Positions 44,843 through 53,577 of a stretch of 64,000 nucleotides of DNA are shown piece by piece. The notes below the pieces were generated by a model. It made no database searches. It saw only the letters and a program-made list of their open reading frames with translations, and was not told the origin of the DNA. The stretch's first letter is position 1, and each line of letters opens with the position of its first letter. This DNA is from Phycobacter sedimenti (GTDB lineage: Bacteria; Pseudomonadota; Alphaproteobacteria; Rhodobacterales; Rhodobacteraceae): assembly GCF_038148855.1 (NCBI RefSeq), contig NZ_JBBVGR010000009.1, positions 62,001 to 126,000 on the forward strand. The letters are read 5' to 3'. The position numbers and the translations under genes are program-made.

Positions 44843-45391
44843 TCACTCGGTCACGGTGACCTTGGTCATCACATCCGGCTGGCCGATCACCGAACCGTTC
44901 GGCCCGGCGCCGCGCTTGATGGCATCCACCACATCCATACCTTCGGTGACCTCTCCGACCACGGTGTACTGGCCGTTCAGAAAATACCCGGGCGCAAACA
45001 TGATAAAGAACTGCGAATTGGCGCTGTTGGGGTTCTGCGAGCGCGCCATGCCAACGACACCACGATCATAAGGCACGTCCGAAAACTCGGCCGGAAGATC
45101 CGGGCGATCAGACCCGCCCATGCCAGCCATGCTCATGTCACCGCCCAATTCGCCGTATTGCACATCGCCGGTCTGCGCCATGAAACCTTCGATCACGCGG
45201 TGAAAGACCACGCCATCATACTGACCTTCGCCAGCCAGTGCAGTGATCTGCTCCACATGTTTCGGGGCGACATCCTCGAAAAGGTCGATCTTGACGGTGC
45301 CATTGGCGCCCTCGCCCTCGATCTGGATTTCAAGGCCAGAGGCAAAGGCGGACCCGGCAACCAGGGTCAGGGCTGCGGCTAGTTTAAGCAT
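44843..45391 (-). CDS. Peptidyl-prolyl isomerase, cyclophilin type, exported
   Basis: This 182-aa cyclophilin has a short signal peptide (MLKLAAALTLVAGSAFASG) and acts in the periplasm. The cyclophilin core is visible: VVFHRVIEGFMAQTGDVQYG (catalytic Arg and Phe), NSANSQFFIMFAP and LNGQYTVVGEVTEGMDVVDAI. The insert GDMSMAGMGGSD is longer than in the cytosolic copy. Its start overlaps the end of the cytosolic cyclophilin gene by eight bases; the two are a tandem operon that probably arose by duplication. Confidence 0.94.
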   Translation of the reverse strand: MLKLAAALTLVAGSAFASGLEIQIEGEGANGTVKIDLFEDVAPKHVEQITALAGEGQYDGVVFHRVIEGFMAQTGDVQYGELGGDMSMAGMGGSDRPDLPAEFSDVPYDRGVVGMARSQNPNSANSQFFIMFAPGYFLNGQYTVVGEVTEGMDVVDAIKRGAGPNGSVIGQPDVMTKVTVTE

Positions 45392-45890
45392 CGGCGGCCA
45401 CCTTGACGCTGATCATGCGGTCGGGGTTCGCGGGTGGCTCGCCGCGGGTGATGGCGTCGACATGCTCCATCCCTTCGATGACGCGGCCATAGACGGTGTA
45501 CTGACCGTTCAGGAAGTGGTTGTCCTTGAAGTTGATGAAGAACTGCGAGTTGGCCGAATCCGGGTTGGCCGAGCGCGCCGCGCCCAGCGTGCCGCGGTCA
45601 TGGGGCAGTTTGGAAAACTCGGCCGGAACGTTCGGCAGGCTGGAGCCGCCAGTGCCCGCCATGCGCAGGTTGAAACCGTCTTCCATATCGCCGTGCTGCA
45701 CATCGCCGGTCTGCGCCATGAAACCGTCGATCACACGGTGAAAGGCGACGTTGTCGTATTCACCGGCACGGGCCAGTTCCTTCATCCGTTCGCTGTGCTT
45801 GGGGGCCACGTCGGGCAGCAGTTCGATCACCACCTTGCCGTCTTTCAGCTCGATGATGATGGTGTTTTCCGGGTCTTTGATCTCGGCCAT
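45384..45890 (-). CDS. Peptidyl-prolyl isomerase, cyclophilin type, cytosolic
   Basis: This 168-aa cyclophilin lacks a signal peptide and should act in the cytosol. It has NVAFHRVIDGFMAQTGDVQHG, NSANSQFFINFKD and FLNGQYTVYGRVIEGM. It is the first gene of the pair. AGGAG lies 7 nt before the ATG. It is divergent from pgk, with 139 bases between the starts. Confidence 0.94.
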   Translation of the reverse strand: MAEIKDPENTIIIELKDGKVVIELLPDVAPKHSERMKELARAGEYDNVAFHRVIDGFMAQTGDVQHGDMEDGFNLRMAGTGGSSLPNVPAEFSKLPHDRGTLGAARSANPDSANSQFFINFKDNHFLNGQYTVYGRVIEGMEHVDAITRGEPPANPDRMISVKVAADA

Positions 45891-46029
45891 CTGGCTCTCC
45901 TGTCGTCAATCCTTTGCCCGATACCTAAGGCCAGAGGCCCGGATTGCCAAGCGTGAGCATTGACTGCGGGCGCAAAAGCTCCGAAACAGCGAGAAAAGAC
46001 ATTTGCCAAAGACCGGAAGGAGCCTGAGC

Positions 46030-47223
46030 ATGGGCTGGAATACCCTTGATGACATGGATCTCAGCGGCAAGCGCGTCCTTGTGCGCGTGGATATCAACGT
46101 GCCGATCGTGGATGGGGTGGTGACCGACTCCACGCGCATCCGCCGCATCGCGCCGACCGTGCGTGACATCCTGGCCGCAGGGGGCAAACCAATCCTGCTG
46201 GCCCATTTTGGCCGCCCCGGCGGAGAACGCCGCGAGAACCTGTCGCTCAACCAGCTGATCCCGACCCTGGAGCGTGCCTTTGAAACCCGTGTGCTGTTTG
46301 CCGCCGATTGCGTCGGCCCCGGCGCCGAGGCCGCAGCGGCCGCGCTGCAACCGGGTGAAGTGCTCCTGCTGGAAAACACCCGCTTCCACGCAGCTGAAAC
46401 CAAGAACGACCCAGAGCTGGCTGCCGGGATGGCACGCCTCGGCGATGTTTACTGCAACGATGCCTTTTCCGCCGCCCACCGCGCGCACAGCTCGACCGAG
46501 GGCATTGCCCGCCTGCTGCCCGCCTGCGCAGGCCGTCTGATGCAGGCGGAACTCTCGGCCCTAGAAAGCGCCCTTGGCGCGCCGAGCCGTCCGGTGACGG
46601 CGGTTGTGGGCGGCGCCAAGGTTTCGACCAAGCTGGAGCTTCTCAGCAACCTCATCACCAAGGTCGACTACCTGGTGATCGGCGGCGGTATGGCCAATAC
46701 CTTCCTCGTAGCCAAGGGGCTGAACGTCGGCAAATCCCTGGCGGAGCGGATCATGAAAGACACCGCCGCCGAGATTATTGCCAAGGCCGAGGGCGCAGGC
46801 TGCAAGATCATCCTGCCCTCAGATGTGGTCGTCGCGGAAACCTTTGCCTCCCATGCGCCGCATCAGGTGCTGCCTGCGGACCAGTGCCCCGAAAACGGTC
46901 TGATCCTGGATGCCGGCCCCGATAGCATTGCCAAGATCAACGAGATCTTTGAGCAAAGCCGCACCCTGATCTGGAATGGCCCGTTGGGGGCCTTTGAGAT
47001 GGAACCCTTTGATGCGGCCACCAATGCGACCGCGCTAAAGGCAGCGGCGCTGACCCGTGCTGGCAAGCTGACTTCGGTGGCCGGCGGCGGCGATACCGTT
47101 GCAGCCCTCAATGCATCGGGCGCAGCTCGGGATTTCACCTACATTTCCACCGCAGGCGGCGCCTTCCTTGAGTGGATGGAAGGGAAAACCCTGCCCGGCG
47201 TGGCCGCCCTGGAACAGAACTGA
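46030..47223 (+). CDS. pgk: Phosphoglycerate kinase
   Basis: Pgk makes ATP from 1,3-bisphosphoglycerate in glycolysis and runs backward in gluconeogenesis. The 397-aa protein has RVDINVPIVDG, LLAHFGRPGG, AVVGGAKVSTKLELL, and GGGDTVAAL near the nucleotide site. The ATG at 46030 has GGAAGGAG upstream; the frame from 46003 adds nine residues. A TTGACT box near 45959 could be its -35 element. Confidence 0.98.
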   Translation: MGWNTLDDMDLSGKRVLVRVDINVPIVDGVVTDSTRIRRIAPTVRDILAAGGKPILLAHFGRPGGERRENLSLNQLIPTLERAFETRVLFAADCVGPGAEAAAAALQPGEVLLLENTRFHAAETKNDPELAAGMARLGDVYCNDAFSAAHRAHSSTEGIARLLPACAGRLMQAELSALESALGAPSRPVTAVVGGAKVSTKLELLSNLITKVDYLVIGGGMANTFLVAKGLNVGKSLAERIMKDTAAEIIAKAEGAGCKIILPSDVVVAETFASHAPHQVLPADQCPENGLILDAGPDSIAKINEIFEQSRTLIWNGPLGAFEMEPFDAATNATALKAAALTRAGKLTSVAGGGDTVAALNASGAARDFTYISTAGGAFLEWMEGKTLPGVAALEQN

Positions 47224-47237
47224 CCTGCATGCTTGCA

Positions 47238-47266
47238 CCCTGCCCGACCGGTTTCTCCGGGCAGGG
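47238..47266. terminator. Hairpin between convergent pgk and acyl-CoA dehydrogenase genes
   Basis: A perfect 9-bp stem (CCCTGCCCG with CGGGCAGGG, 11-base loop) fills the 57-base space between the two convergent stops. No T run follows on either strand. Confidence 0.55.
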
Positions 47267-47280
47267 AGACCTCCACTGCG

Positions 47281-48942
47281 TCACCCGGTAAGACGTTCCA
47301 GGATCGCCCTCTCATCGAGCCCCACGACGGACCCCGGAAGCGATCCCCGTAGTCCCGACAGGCGACTGGTGACATAGCCTTCCGCCACCGCATTGGGCGC
47401 GGTTTCCATCAGGCAGGCAGCTGTCATCAAGGTCGCCAGGCTTTCGGCAAACCAGCGCGCCTCTCCTTCCGCAGGGAGGCCAGGCCAGCGTGCCTGATGC
47501 GCCGCGAGGGCTTCATCATAGCGGCGATCCCCGCCGCGCGCCCGATCCAGCATCGCGTTCAGGGCCTCACCCGCACGCGGCTCCCGCGCCAGGCTGCGCA
47601 GGATATCAAGGCAGATCACGTTGCCGGACCCTTCCCAGATGCCGTTGAGGGGCGCCTCACGATAAAGCATGGGCATCGGCGTTTCCTCGATGTAGCCCAT
47701 GCCGCCCAGCACCTCCATCGCCTCCCCGATCACCGGGATACAGCGCTTGTTGTTGAGGTATTTGGCCAACGCCACACCGATCCGGGCCAGCGCGCGGCTT
47801 TCGTCATCCTGGCGATCAAACGCCGCCGCCATCGCCATGCCAGAGGCCAGTGCCCCCTCGGTGTCCAGTGCCAGATCCGCCAGAACCGAGCGCATCAGCG
47901 GCTGGTCGATCAGCTTCTTCTGAAACACCGAACGCCCCTGCACCCACCATGCAGCCTCTGCCAGCGCTGCGCGCATCAGGCCCGCTGGGGCCAGCGCCGT
48001 ATCGAGCCGGGTATGGTGGACCATCTCGATGATGGTGCGCACCCCAGCCCCTTCATCGCCCAGCCGGTAGGCCAGAGCATCGACATATTCTATTTCCGAG
48101 CTGGCATTGGCCCGGTTGCCAAGCTTGTCTTTGAGGCGCTGCAGGCGGATGCCGTTGCGCTCCCCTTCCAGCCAGCGCGGCACCAGGAAGCAGGTCAGGC
48201 CACCTTCGGCATAGGCCAGCGTCAGGAAACCATCCGACATTGGCGCCGAACAGAACCACTTGTGGCCGGTCAGCCGGTAATGGTCGCCATCGCGCAGCGC
48301 ACGGGTGCTGTTGGCACGGACATCCGATCCGCCCTGTTTCTCGGTCATCGCCATGCCAAGGGTCACGCCAGCCTTCTGCTCCACAGGGCGGGTCGAGCCG
48401 TCATATTCGGGGCTCAGAAGCCGTGGCACCCAGGTGTCCGCGAGGCCCGCATCCGCCTGTAGCGCAGGCACGGCGGCATAGGTCATGGTCATCGGGCAAC
48501 AGATGCCCGGCTCAACCTGGTTGAGCATATAGACATGGGCCGCATGGGTGACATGACCGCCCGGCTTCCCGCTCCAGGCGCTATGGGCATAGCCCTGCGC
48601 CTTGGCCGCCGCCATCACACGATGATAGCCCGAATTGAACTGGACCTCATCCAGCCGATGGCCCGAGCGCGCAAAGAGAGTAAGGCGCGGCGGATCGCGG
48701 CGCGCATCCTCTGCCGCCTGCAGGATCTCGGCACTGCCATAGATCTCACCTGCCTGTGCCAGGGCAAATGTGTCTCCACCGTAGCGGGTCACCTGCTCGC
48801 GCAGGGCCGTGTCGCCATTCCAAATCGGCCAGTCCTTGCGGGGGGAGGGCTGGTTCTCGACCATATGGGTGCCCAGACTGCTCCGGGGCGCGCTGAAGCG
48901 GGTCTCACGCTCTGCGGGGGCGTCAATCGTTTCGTTTTGCAT
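47281..48942 (-). CDS. Acyl-CoA dehydrogenase, AidB-like
   Basis: This 553-aa protein is longer than ordinary acyl-CoA dehydrogenases and matches the AidB branch: LGTHMVENQPSP near the N-terminus, MAMTEKQGGSDVRANSTRA, HKWFCSAPMSDGFLTLAY and WEGSGNVICLDILR. E. coli AidB binds FAD and DNA and is tied to protection from alkylation; many related proteins are of unknown function, and some acyl-CoA dehydrogenases of similar length act in DMSP metabolism. The ATG at 48942 has GGAGGAGAG upstream; the frame to 49011 is not needed. Confidence 0.88.
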   Translation of the reverse strand: MQNETIDAPAERETRFSAPRSSLGTHMVENQPSPRKDWPIWNGDTALREQVTRYGGDTFALAQAGEIYGSAEILQAAEDARRDPPRLTLFARSGHRLDEVQFNSGYHRVMAAAKAQGYAHSAWSGKPGGHVTHAAHVYMLNQVEPGICCPMTMTYAAVPALQADAGLADTWVPRLLSPEYDGSTRPVEQKAGVTLGMAMTEKQGGSDVRANSTRALRDGDHYRLTGHKWFCSAPMSDGFLTLAYAEGGLTCFLVPRWLEGERNGIRLQRLKDKLGNRANASSEIEYVDALAYRLGDEGAGVRTIIEMVHHTRLDTALAPAGLMRAALAEAAWWVQGRSVFQKKLIDQPLMRSVLADLALDTEGALASGMAMAAAFDRQDDESRALARIGVALAKYLNNKRCIPVIGEAMEVLGGMGYIEETPMPMLYREAPLNGIWEGSGNVICLDILRSLAREPRAGEALNAMLDRARGGDRRYDEALAAHQARWPGLPAEGEARWFAESLATLMTAACLMETAPNAVAEGYVTSRLSGLRGSLPGSVVGLDERAILERLTG

Positions 48943-49184
48943 GCTCTCTCCTCCATCCGGGCGCCAACCTACCAAGCGCGCGGCCACAGGCCAGCCGCGC
49001 CGTTGCGTCACGGCGTGTCACAGCGTTGCGATCAGATCACAGGTGAGGGCGAATGCAAGAAACTTGCGCGAATAGCCCATTAGGGGATTCACAGAGCGAT
49101 TCGCTTGTGGCATAAACATCCAAGACATCGAAACAATCGGTGCAAAAACAATATCTTGAGCAGTAGCATACAGGCAATCTCAAC

Positions 49185-49484
49185 GTGACCCGAAGCAACA
49201 CGTCATCCATTGGCGCATTCGTCTTCTTTTCCATCGCATTCGCACTGAGTGCGTATTTCACCTTTGCGGCGGTGCAGGGCGATTTCGGGTTGTTCAGAAG
49301 GGTCGAGATCCAGGCAGAAGCCGAAGAGCTTCGCCGGGATCTCGCTCTGCTGCAGCAGCATATTGGCCAGATGGAAAACAAGACTCGCCGCCTGTCGGAC
49401 GAGTTTCTTGATCTTGATCTGCTGGATCAGCAGGCGCGCTCGGTCCTTGGCCTTTTGCGCGCGGATGAGATCGTCATCCACTAG
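49185..49484 (+). CDS. ftsB: Septum formation initiator, FtsB/DivIC family
   Basis: This 99-aa cell-division protein has one membrane helix (about 8-30) followed by a coiled coil (about 40-72) and a short globular end (DLDLLDQQARSVLGLLRADEIV). FtsB links FtsL and FtsQ in the divisome. The GTG start at 49185 gives MTRSNTSSIGAF. In many alphaproteobacteria ftsB lies just before pdhA, as here. Confidence 0.88.
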   Translation: MTRSNTSSIGAFVFFSIAFALSAYFTFAAVQGDFGLFRRVEIQAEAEELRRDLALLQQHIGQMENKTRRLSDEFLDLDLLDQQARSVLGLLRADEIVIH

Positions 49485-49699
49485 CCTCCCCTGAAAGACT
49501 ACACCAAAACCTCACCCAAGGCCCACCGCCCCTCGCCAAAGCGTGACATCCTTTGGGCTTGTGGCGCGCGCGCCCTCATGCAAGCCTGCCTCGAACCGCC
49601 TCGAATTGGGCATTCATCCGGTTTTATGGGGATTTTCTGCATCGCAACGAAGCGCGACCAGAAAATCGCTCGCCACAGGCCGGAAAATGGAATATGAAT

Positions 49700-49717
49700 T
49701 AGTTTAACGCTAAACTA
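49700..49717 (+). promoter_or_regulatory. Palindromic operator upstream of pdhA (same as at lpdA)
   Basis: The sequence TAGTTTA-ACGC-TAAACTA is an 18-bp inverted repeat with central CG. It ends 27 nt before the pdhA ATG. The lpdA copy is TAGTTTA-CCGT-TAAACTA. Its place near the start fits a repressor acting on the promoter. Confidence 0.75.
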
Positions 49718-49744
49718 TCTGGCATTTAGGGGGAGTCCGCCACT

Positions 49745-50758
49745 ATGGCCACGAGGAAAACCACCAAGAAACCAAACGTTTCTGCCGAAGAGCTGACAAG
49801 TCATTATCGGGAGATGCTTCTGATCCGCCGATTCGAGGAAAAGGCCGGCCAGCTTTATGGCATGGGTCTGATCGGGGGCTTCTGTCACCTCTACATCGGC
49901 CAGGAGGCGGTCGTCGTCGGCCTGGAAGCCGCCGCCGAGGAAGGCGACAAGCGCATTACCTCTTACCGCGACCACGGTCACATGCTGGCCTGCGGGATGG
50001 ACCCGGACGGCGTGATGGCCGAACTCACCGGCCGCGAAGGGGGCTACTCCAAGGGCAAGGGCGGCTCGATGCACATGTTCTCGAAAGAGAAGCATTTCTA
50101 CGGCGGCCATGGCATCGTTGGCGCGCAGGTGCCTCTGGGCGCGGGCCTCGCCTTTGCGGACAAATACAAGGGCAATGGCCGCGTGACCTTTGCCTATTTC
50201 GGTGATGGCGCCGCAAACCAGGGGCAGATCTACGAGACCTTCAACATGGCCGCGCTCTGGCAGCTGCCGGTGATCTTTGTGATCGAGAACAACCAGTATG
50301 CCATGGGCACCGCCCAGGCGCGGTCTACCTCCACGCCCGAGCTATTCACCCGCGGCGAGGCCTTTGGCATCCCCGGTGAAGCGGTGGACGGCATGAACGT
50401 GCTGACGGTCAAGGACGCAGGTGAGCGCGCCGTCGCCCACTGCCGGTCTGGCAAGGGGCCGTATATCCTTGAGGTCAAGACCTACCGCTACCGTGGCCAC
50501 TCAATGTCGGACCCTGCGAAATACCGCACCCGGGAAGAAGTGCAAAAGATGCGCAGCGAGCGCGACCCGATCGAACAGGTCCGCGAGATGCTGCTGACCG
50601 GCAAACACGCCACCGAAGATGATCTCAAGGCAATCGACAAGGAAATCAAGGACATCGTGAACAAATCGGCCGAATTCTCGAAAGAGAGCCCCGAGCCACA
50701 TCTCGATGAGCTGTGGACCGATGTCTACGCCGAAGCAACAGAACAGAAAAGCGCCTGA
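49745..50758 (+). CDS. pdhA: Pyruvate dehydrogenase E1 component, alpha subunit
   Basis: This 337-aa subunit binds thiamine diphosphate and decarboxylates pyruvate together with PdhB. It has EMLLIRRFEEKAGQLYGMG, YRDHGHMLACG, and the ThDP motif GDGAANQGQIYETFN ending in ENNQYAMG. A phosphorylation-loop-like segment, YRYRGHSMSDPAKYRTREE, is kept. A GGGGGAG site precedes the ATG. It is the first gene of pdhABC and has the operator just upstream. Confidence 0.97.
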   Translation: MATRKTTKKPNVSAEELTSHYREMLLIRRFEEKAGQLYGMGLIGGFCHLYIGQEAVVVGLEAAAEEGDKRITSYRDHGHMLACGMDPDGVMAELTGREGGYSKGKGGSMHMFSKEKHFYGGHGIVGAQVPLGAGLAFADKYKGNGRVTFAYFGDGAANQGQIYETFNMAALWQLPVIFVIENNQYAMGTAQARSTSTPELFTRGEAFGIPGEAVDGMNVLTVKDAGERAVAHCRSGKGPYILEVKTYRYRGHSMSDPAKYRTREEVQKMRSERDPIEQVREMLLTGKHATEDDLKAIDKEIKDIVNKSAEFSKESPEPHLDELWTDVYAEATEQKSA

Positions 50759-50772
50759 GGGGACCCAAGATC

Positions 50773-52149
50773 ATGGCAACTGAAATTCTGATGCCCGCCC
50801 TGTCGCCGACCATGGAGGAAGGCACCCTGGCCAAATGGCTGGTCAAGGAAGGCGATACCGTGAACTCCGGCGATATCCTCGCCGAGATCGAAACCGACAA
50901 GGCCACGATGGAGTTCGAGGCCGTGGACGAAGGCGTGATCGGCAAAATCCTGATCGCCGAAGGCACTGACGGCGTGAAGGTCAACACCGCCATCGCCGTC
51001 CTACTGGCCGAGGGCGAAAGCGCCGATGATGTCGCAGCCGCTGCGCCCGCAGTCAAGGAAGCGCCGACCGCAGAGGCACCTGCGGCGCCCGCTCCGGCCG
51101 CCGCTGCTGCCGCGCCCCAAGACGCTCCCGAAGTGGATGAAACACCCGATTGGCCCGAAGGCACCGCGCTCAAGCAGCAGACCGTGCGCGAAGCGCTGCG
51201 CGATGCCATGGCCGAAGAGATGCACAGGACCGAAGAAGTCTACCTGATGGGCGAGGAAGTCGCCGAATACCAGGGCGCCTACAAGATCTCCCAAGGCCTG
51301 CTGGATGAATTCGGCGCCAAGCGCGTGATTGACACCCCGATCACCGAGCACGGCTTTGCCGGGATCGCGGTGGGGTCTGCCTTTGGCGGCCTTCATCCGA
51401 TCGTGGAGTTCATGACCTTCAACTTTGCCATGCAGGCGATTGACCAGATCATCAACTCGGCTGCCAAGACACTCTATATGTCTGGTGGTCAGATGGGCTG
51501 TCCCATTGTCTTCCGCGGCCCGAATGGCGCGGCCGCCCGTGTCGGCGCCCAGCACAGCCAGGATTATGCCGCATGGTACATGCAGATCCCCGGCCTCAAG
51601 GTGGCGATGCCCTACTCGGCCTCTGACGCCAAGGGCCTGCTGAAATCGGCGATTCGCGACCCCAACCCGGTGATTTTCCTTGAGAACGAGATCCTTTATG
51701 GCCGCTCCTTCGATGTGCCGGATGTGGACGACTACACCGTGCCCTTCGGCAAGGCCCGCATCTGGCGGGAAGGCCGCGATGTCACCATCGTCTCCTTCGG
51801 GATCGGCATGACCTACGCTTTGGAAGCGGCGGACAAGCTGGCCGAAGAGGGGATCTCGGTCGAGGTCATCGACCTGCGCACCCTGCGCCCGATGGACCTG
51901 CCCACGGTGATCAAATCGGTGATGAAGACCAACCGGCTTGTGACGGTTGAAGAAGGCTGGCCGCAGGGCTCGGTCGGCAGCTACATCGCCTCCGAAGTGA
52001 TGCAGCAGGCGTTCGACTATCTCGATGCGCCTGTGGTCACCTGCACCGGCAAGGATGTGCCCATGCCCTATGCCGCGAACCTCGAAAAACACGCGCTGGT
52101 CACCACCGACGAGGTGATCGCGGCGGTGAAACAAGTGACCTACCGGTAA
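50773..52149 (+). CDS. pdhB: Pyruvate dehydrogenase E1 component, beta subunit, with lipoyl domain
   Basis: This 458-aa subunit has an N-terminal lipoyl domain (1-80, lipoyl Lys43 in IETDKATMEFEA), an Ala/Pro linker (about 88-130) and the E1-beta catalytic domain (from about 135, e.g. VREALRDAMAEEM, EEVAEYQGAYKISQGL, DTPITEHGFAGIAVG). A lipoyl domain on E1-beta is characteristic of alphaproteobacteria. The first 89 residues are almost the same as in PdhC. The ATG at 50773 follows GAGGGGACC and lies 14 bases past pdhA. Confidence 0.97.
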   Translation: MATEILMPALSPTMEEGTLAKWLVKEGDTVNSGDILAEIETDKATMEFEAVDEGVIGKILIAEGTDGVKVNTAIAVLLAEGESADDVAAAAPAVKEAPTAEAPAAPAPAAAAAAPQDAPEVDETPDWPEGTALKQQTVREALRDAMAEEMHRTEEVYLMGEEVAEYQGAYKISQGLLDEFGAKRVIDTPITEHGFAGIAVGSAFGGLHPIVEFMTFNFAMQAIDQIINSAAKTLYMSGGQMGCPIVFRGPNGAAARVGAQHSQDYAAWYMQIPGLKVAMPYSASDAKGLLKSAIRDPNPVIFLENEILYGRSFDVPDVDDYTVPFGKARIWREGRDVTIVSFGIGMTYALEAADKLAEEGISVEVIDLRTLRPMDLPTVIKSVMKTNRLVTVEEGWPQGSVGSYIASEVMQQAFDYLDAPVVTCTGKDVPMPYAANLEKHALVTTDEVIAAVKQVTYR

Positions 52150-52161
52150 GGAGAGACAGCG

Positions 52162-53490
52162 ATGCCCACTGAAATCCTGATGCCCGCCCTCTCTCCGACG
52201 ATGGAGGAAGGCACCCTGGCCAAATGGCTGGTCAAGGAGGGGGACACCGTCTCCTCCGGTGATCTTCTGGCCGAGATCGAAACCGACAAGGCCACCATGG
52301 AGTTCGAAGCCGTAGATGAAGGCGTCATCGCCAAGATCCTGGTGGCCGAAGGCACCGAAGGGGTAAAGGTCAACAGCCCCATTGCCGTGCTCTTGGCCGA
52401 TGGCGAGAGCGCCGATGATGTGGCCGCAGAGCCTGCCCCGAAACCGGAGGCGTCTGCACCGGCAAACGGCGTCGGCAACGACAATGGCGGCCCCAAGGAG
52501 GCTCCTGCGTCGAGCGCAGCCCCTGCCTCCCCTGCCCCAGCCGCGCCTGTGGCCGCAGATGGCAACCGCATCTTTGCCTCTCCGCTGGCGCGCCGCATCG
52601 CGGCGGACAAAGGGCTTGATCTGGCCGCAATCACCGGCTCCGGCCCCCGCGGGCGGATCATCAAAGCCGATGTGGAGAACGCCACCGCAGCGCCGAAAGC
52701 CGCGGCCGCCCCGGCTGCAAGCGCTGCCCCCGCCGCAGCGGCCCCTGCTCCGGCAACCGGCCCGTCTGCCGATATGGTGGCCAAGATGTACGAAGGCCGT
52801 GCTTACGAGGAGGTCAAGCTCGACGGTATGCGCAAGACCATCGCCGCGCGCCTGTCCGAGGCCAAGCAAACCATCCCGCATTTCTACCTGCGCCGGGACA
52901 TCCAGCTTGACGCGCTTCTGGCCTTCCGCAGCCAGCTCAACAAACAGCTTGAGGGGCGCGGCGTAAAGCTGTCGGTGAATGACTTCATCATCAAGGCCGT
53001 GGCGCTTGCCCTGCAATCAGTTCCCGAGGCCAACGCCGTCTGGGCAGGCGACCGGGTGCTGCAGATGAAAGCCTCGGATGTCGCGGTCGCCGTTGCCATC
53101 GAAGGCGGGCTGTTCACGCCGGTCTTGCAGGATGCGGATATGAAGTCGCTGTCCGCGCTTTCGACCGAGATGAAAGACCTCGCCGCCCGCGCCCGTGATC
53201 GCAAGCTTGCCCCCCATGAGTACCAGGGTGGTGCATTTGCCATCTCCAACCTTGGCATGTTCGGGATCGACAATTTCGACGCCATCGTGAACCCGCCGCA
53301 CTCCGGTATCCTCGCGGTCGGGGCGGGCAGCAAGAAGCCCGTCGTCGGCGCCGATGGCGAGCTGAAGGTCGCAACTGTCATGAGCGTCACCATGTCGGTG
53401 GATCACCGGGTCATCGACGGCGCCCTTGGCGCCAACCTCTTGGCGGCGATCGTCGAAAACCTGGAAAACCCCATGGTCATGCTGGCTTAA
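52162..53490 (+). CDS. pdhC: Pyruvate dehydrogenase E2, dihydrolipoamide acetyltransferase
   Basis: E2 passes the acetyl group to CoA and forms the core of the complex. The 442-aa protein has one lipoyl domain (1-80, Lys43), a long Ala/Pro/Ser linker, a subunit-binding domain (FASPLARRIAADKGLDLAAI near 134) and the catalytic domain with FYLRRDIQLDALL and the active-site VDHRVIDGALGA near the end. The E3 subunit is encoded elsewhere (lpdA at 32-33 kb). A strong terminator follows. Confidence 0.97.
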   Translation: MPTEILMPALSPTMEEGTLAKWLVKEGDTVSSGDLLAEIETDKATMEFEAVDEGVIAKILVAEGTEGVKVNSPIAVLLADGESADDVAAEPAPKPEASAPANGVGNDNGGPKEAPASSAAPASPAPAAPVAADGNRIFASPLARRIAADKGLDLAAITGSGPRGRIIKADVENATAAPKAAAAPAASAAPAAAAPAPATGPSADMVAKMYEGRAYEEVKLDGMRKTIAARLSEAKQTIPHFYLRRDIQLDALLAFRSQLNKQLEGRGVKLSVNDFIIKAVALALQSVPEANAVWAGDRVLQMKASDVAVAVAIEGGLFTPVLQDADMKSLSALSTEMKDLAARARDRKLAPHEYQGGAFAISNLGMFGIDNFDAIVNPPHSGILAVGAGSKKPVVGADGELKVATVMSVTMSVDHRVIDGALGANLLAAIVENLENPMVMLA

Positions 53491-53518
53491 GGCTGTCCCG
53501 ACCAAAGCCACAAGACGA

Positions 53519-53556
53519 AAAAAAGGCGGTCTCCGGTTTGGGGACCGCCTTTTCTT
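53519..53556. terminator. Bidirectional terminator between pdhC and cysE
   Basis: A 13-bp stem with one G-T pair (53522-53534 with 53540-53552, arms built on AAAGGCGGTC and GACCGCCTTT) is flanked by an A run on the left and TTTCTTT on the right. It can end transcripts from both convergent genes. Confidence 0.9.
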
Positions 53557-53577
53557 TGATCTGTTGTGCTCTGCCGC

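Noticed and set aside
45375..45391. Single TAGTTTA half-site near the exported cyclophilin start
   Set aside because: It is in the coding start and has no inverted partner, unlike the pdhA and lpdA sites.
51001..53016. 671-aa open frame on the minus strand
   Set aside because: It is antisense to pdhB and pdhC and rich in His, Gly and Arg, typical of a shadow of GC-rich genes.
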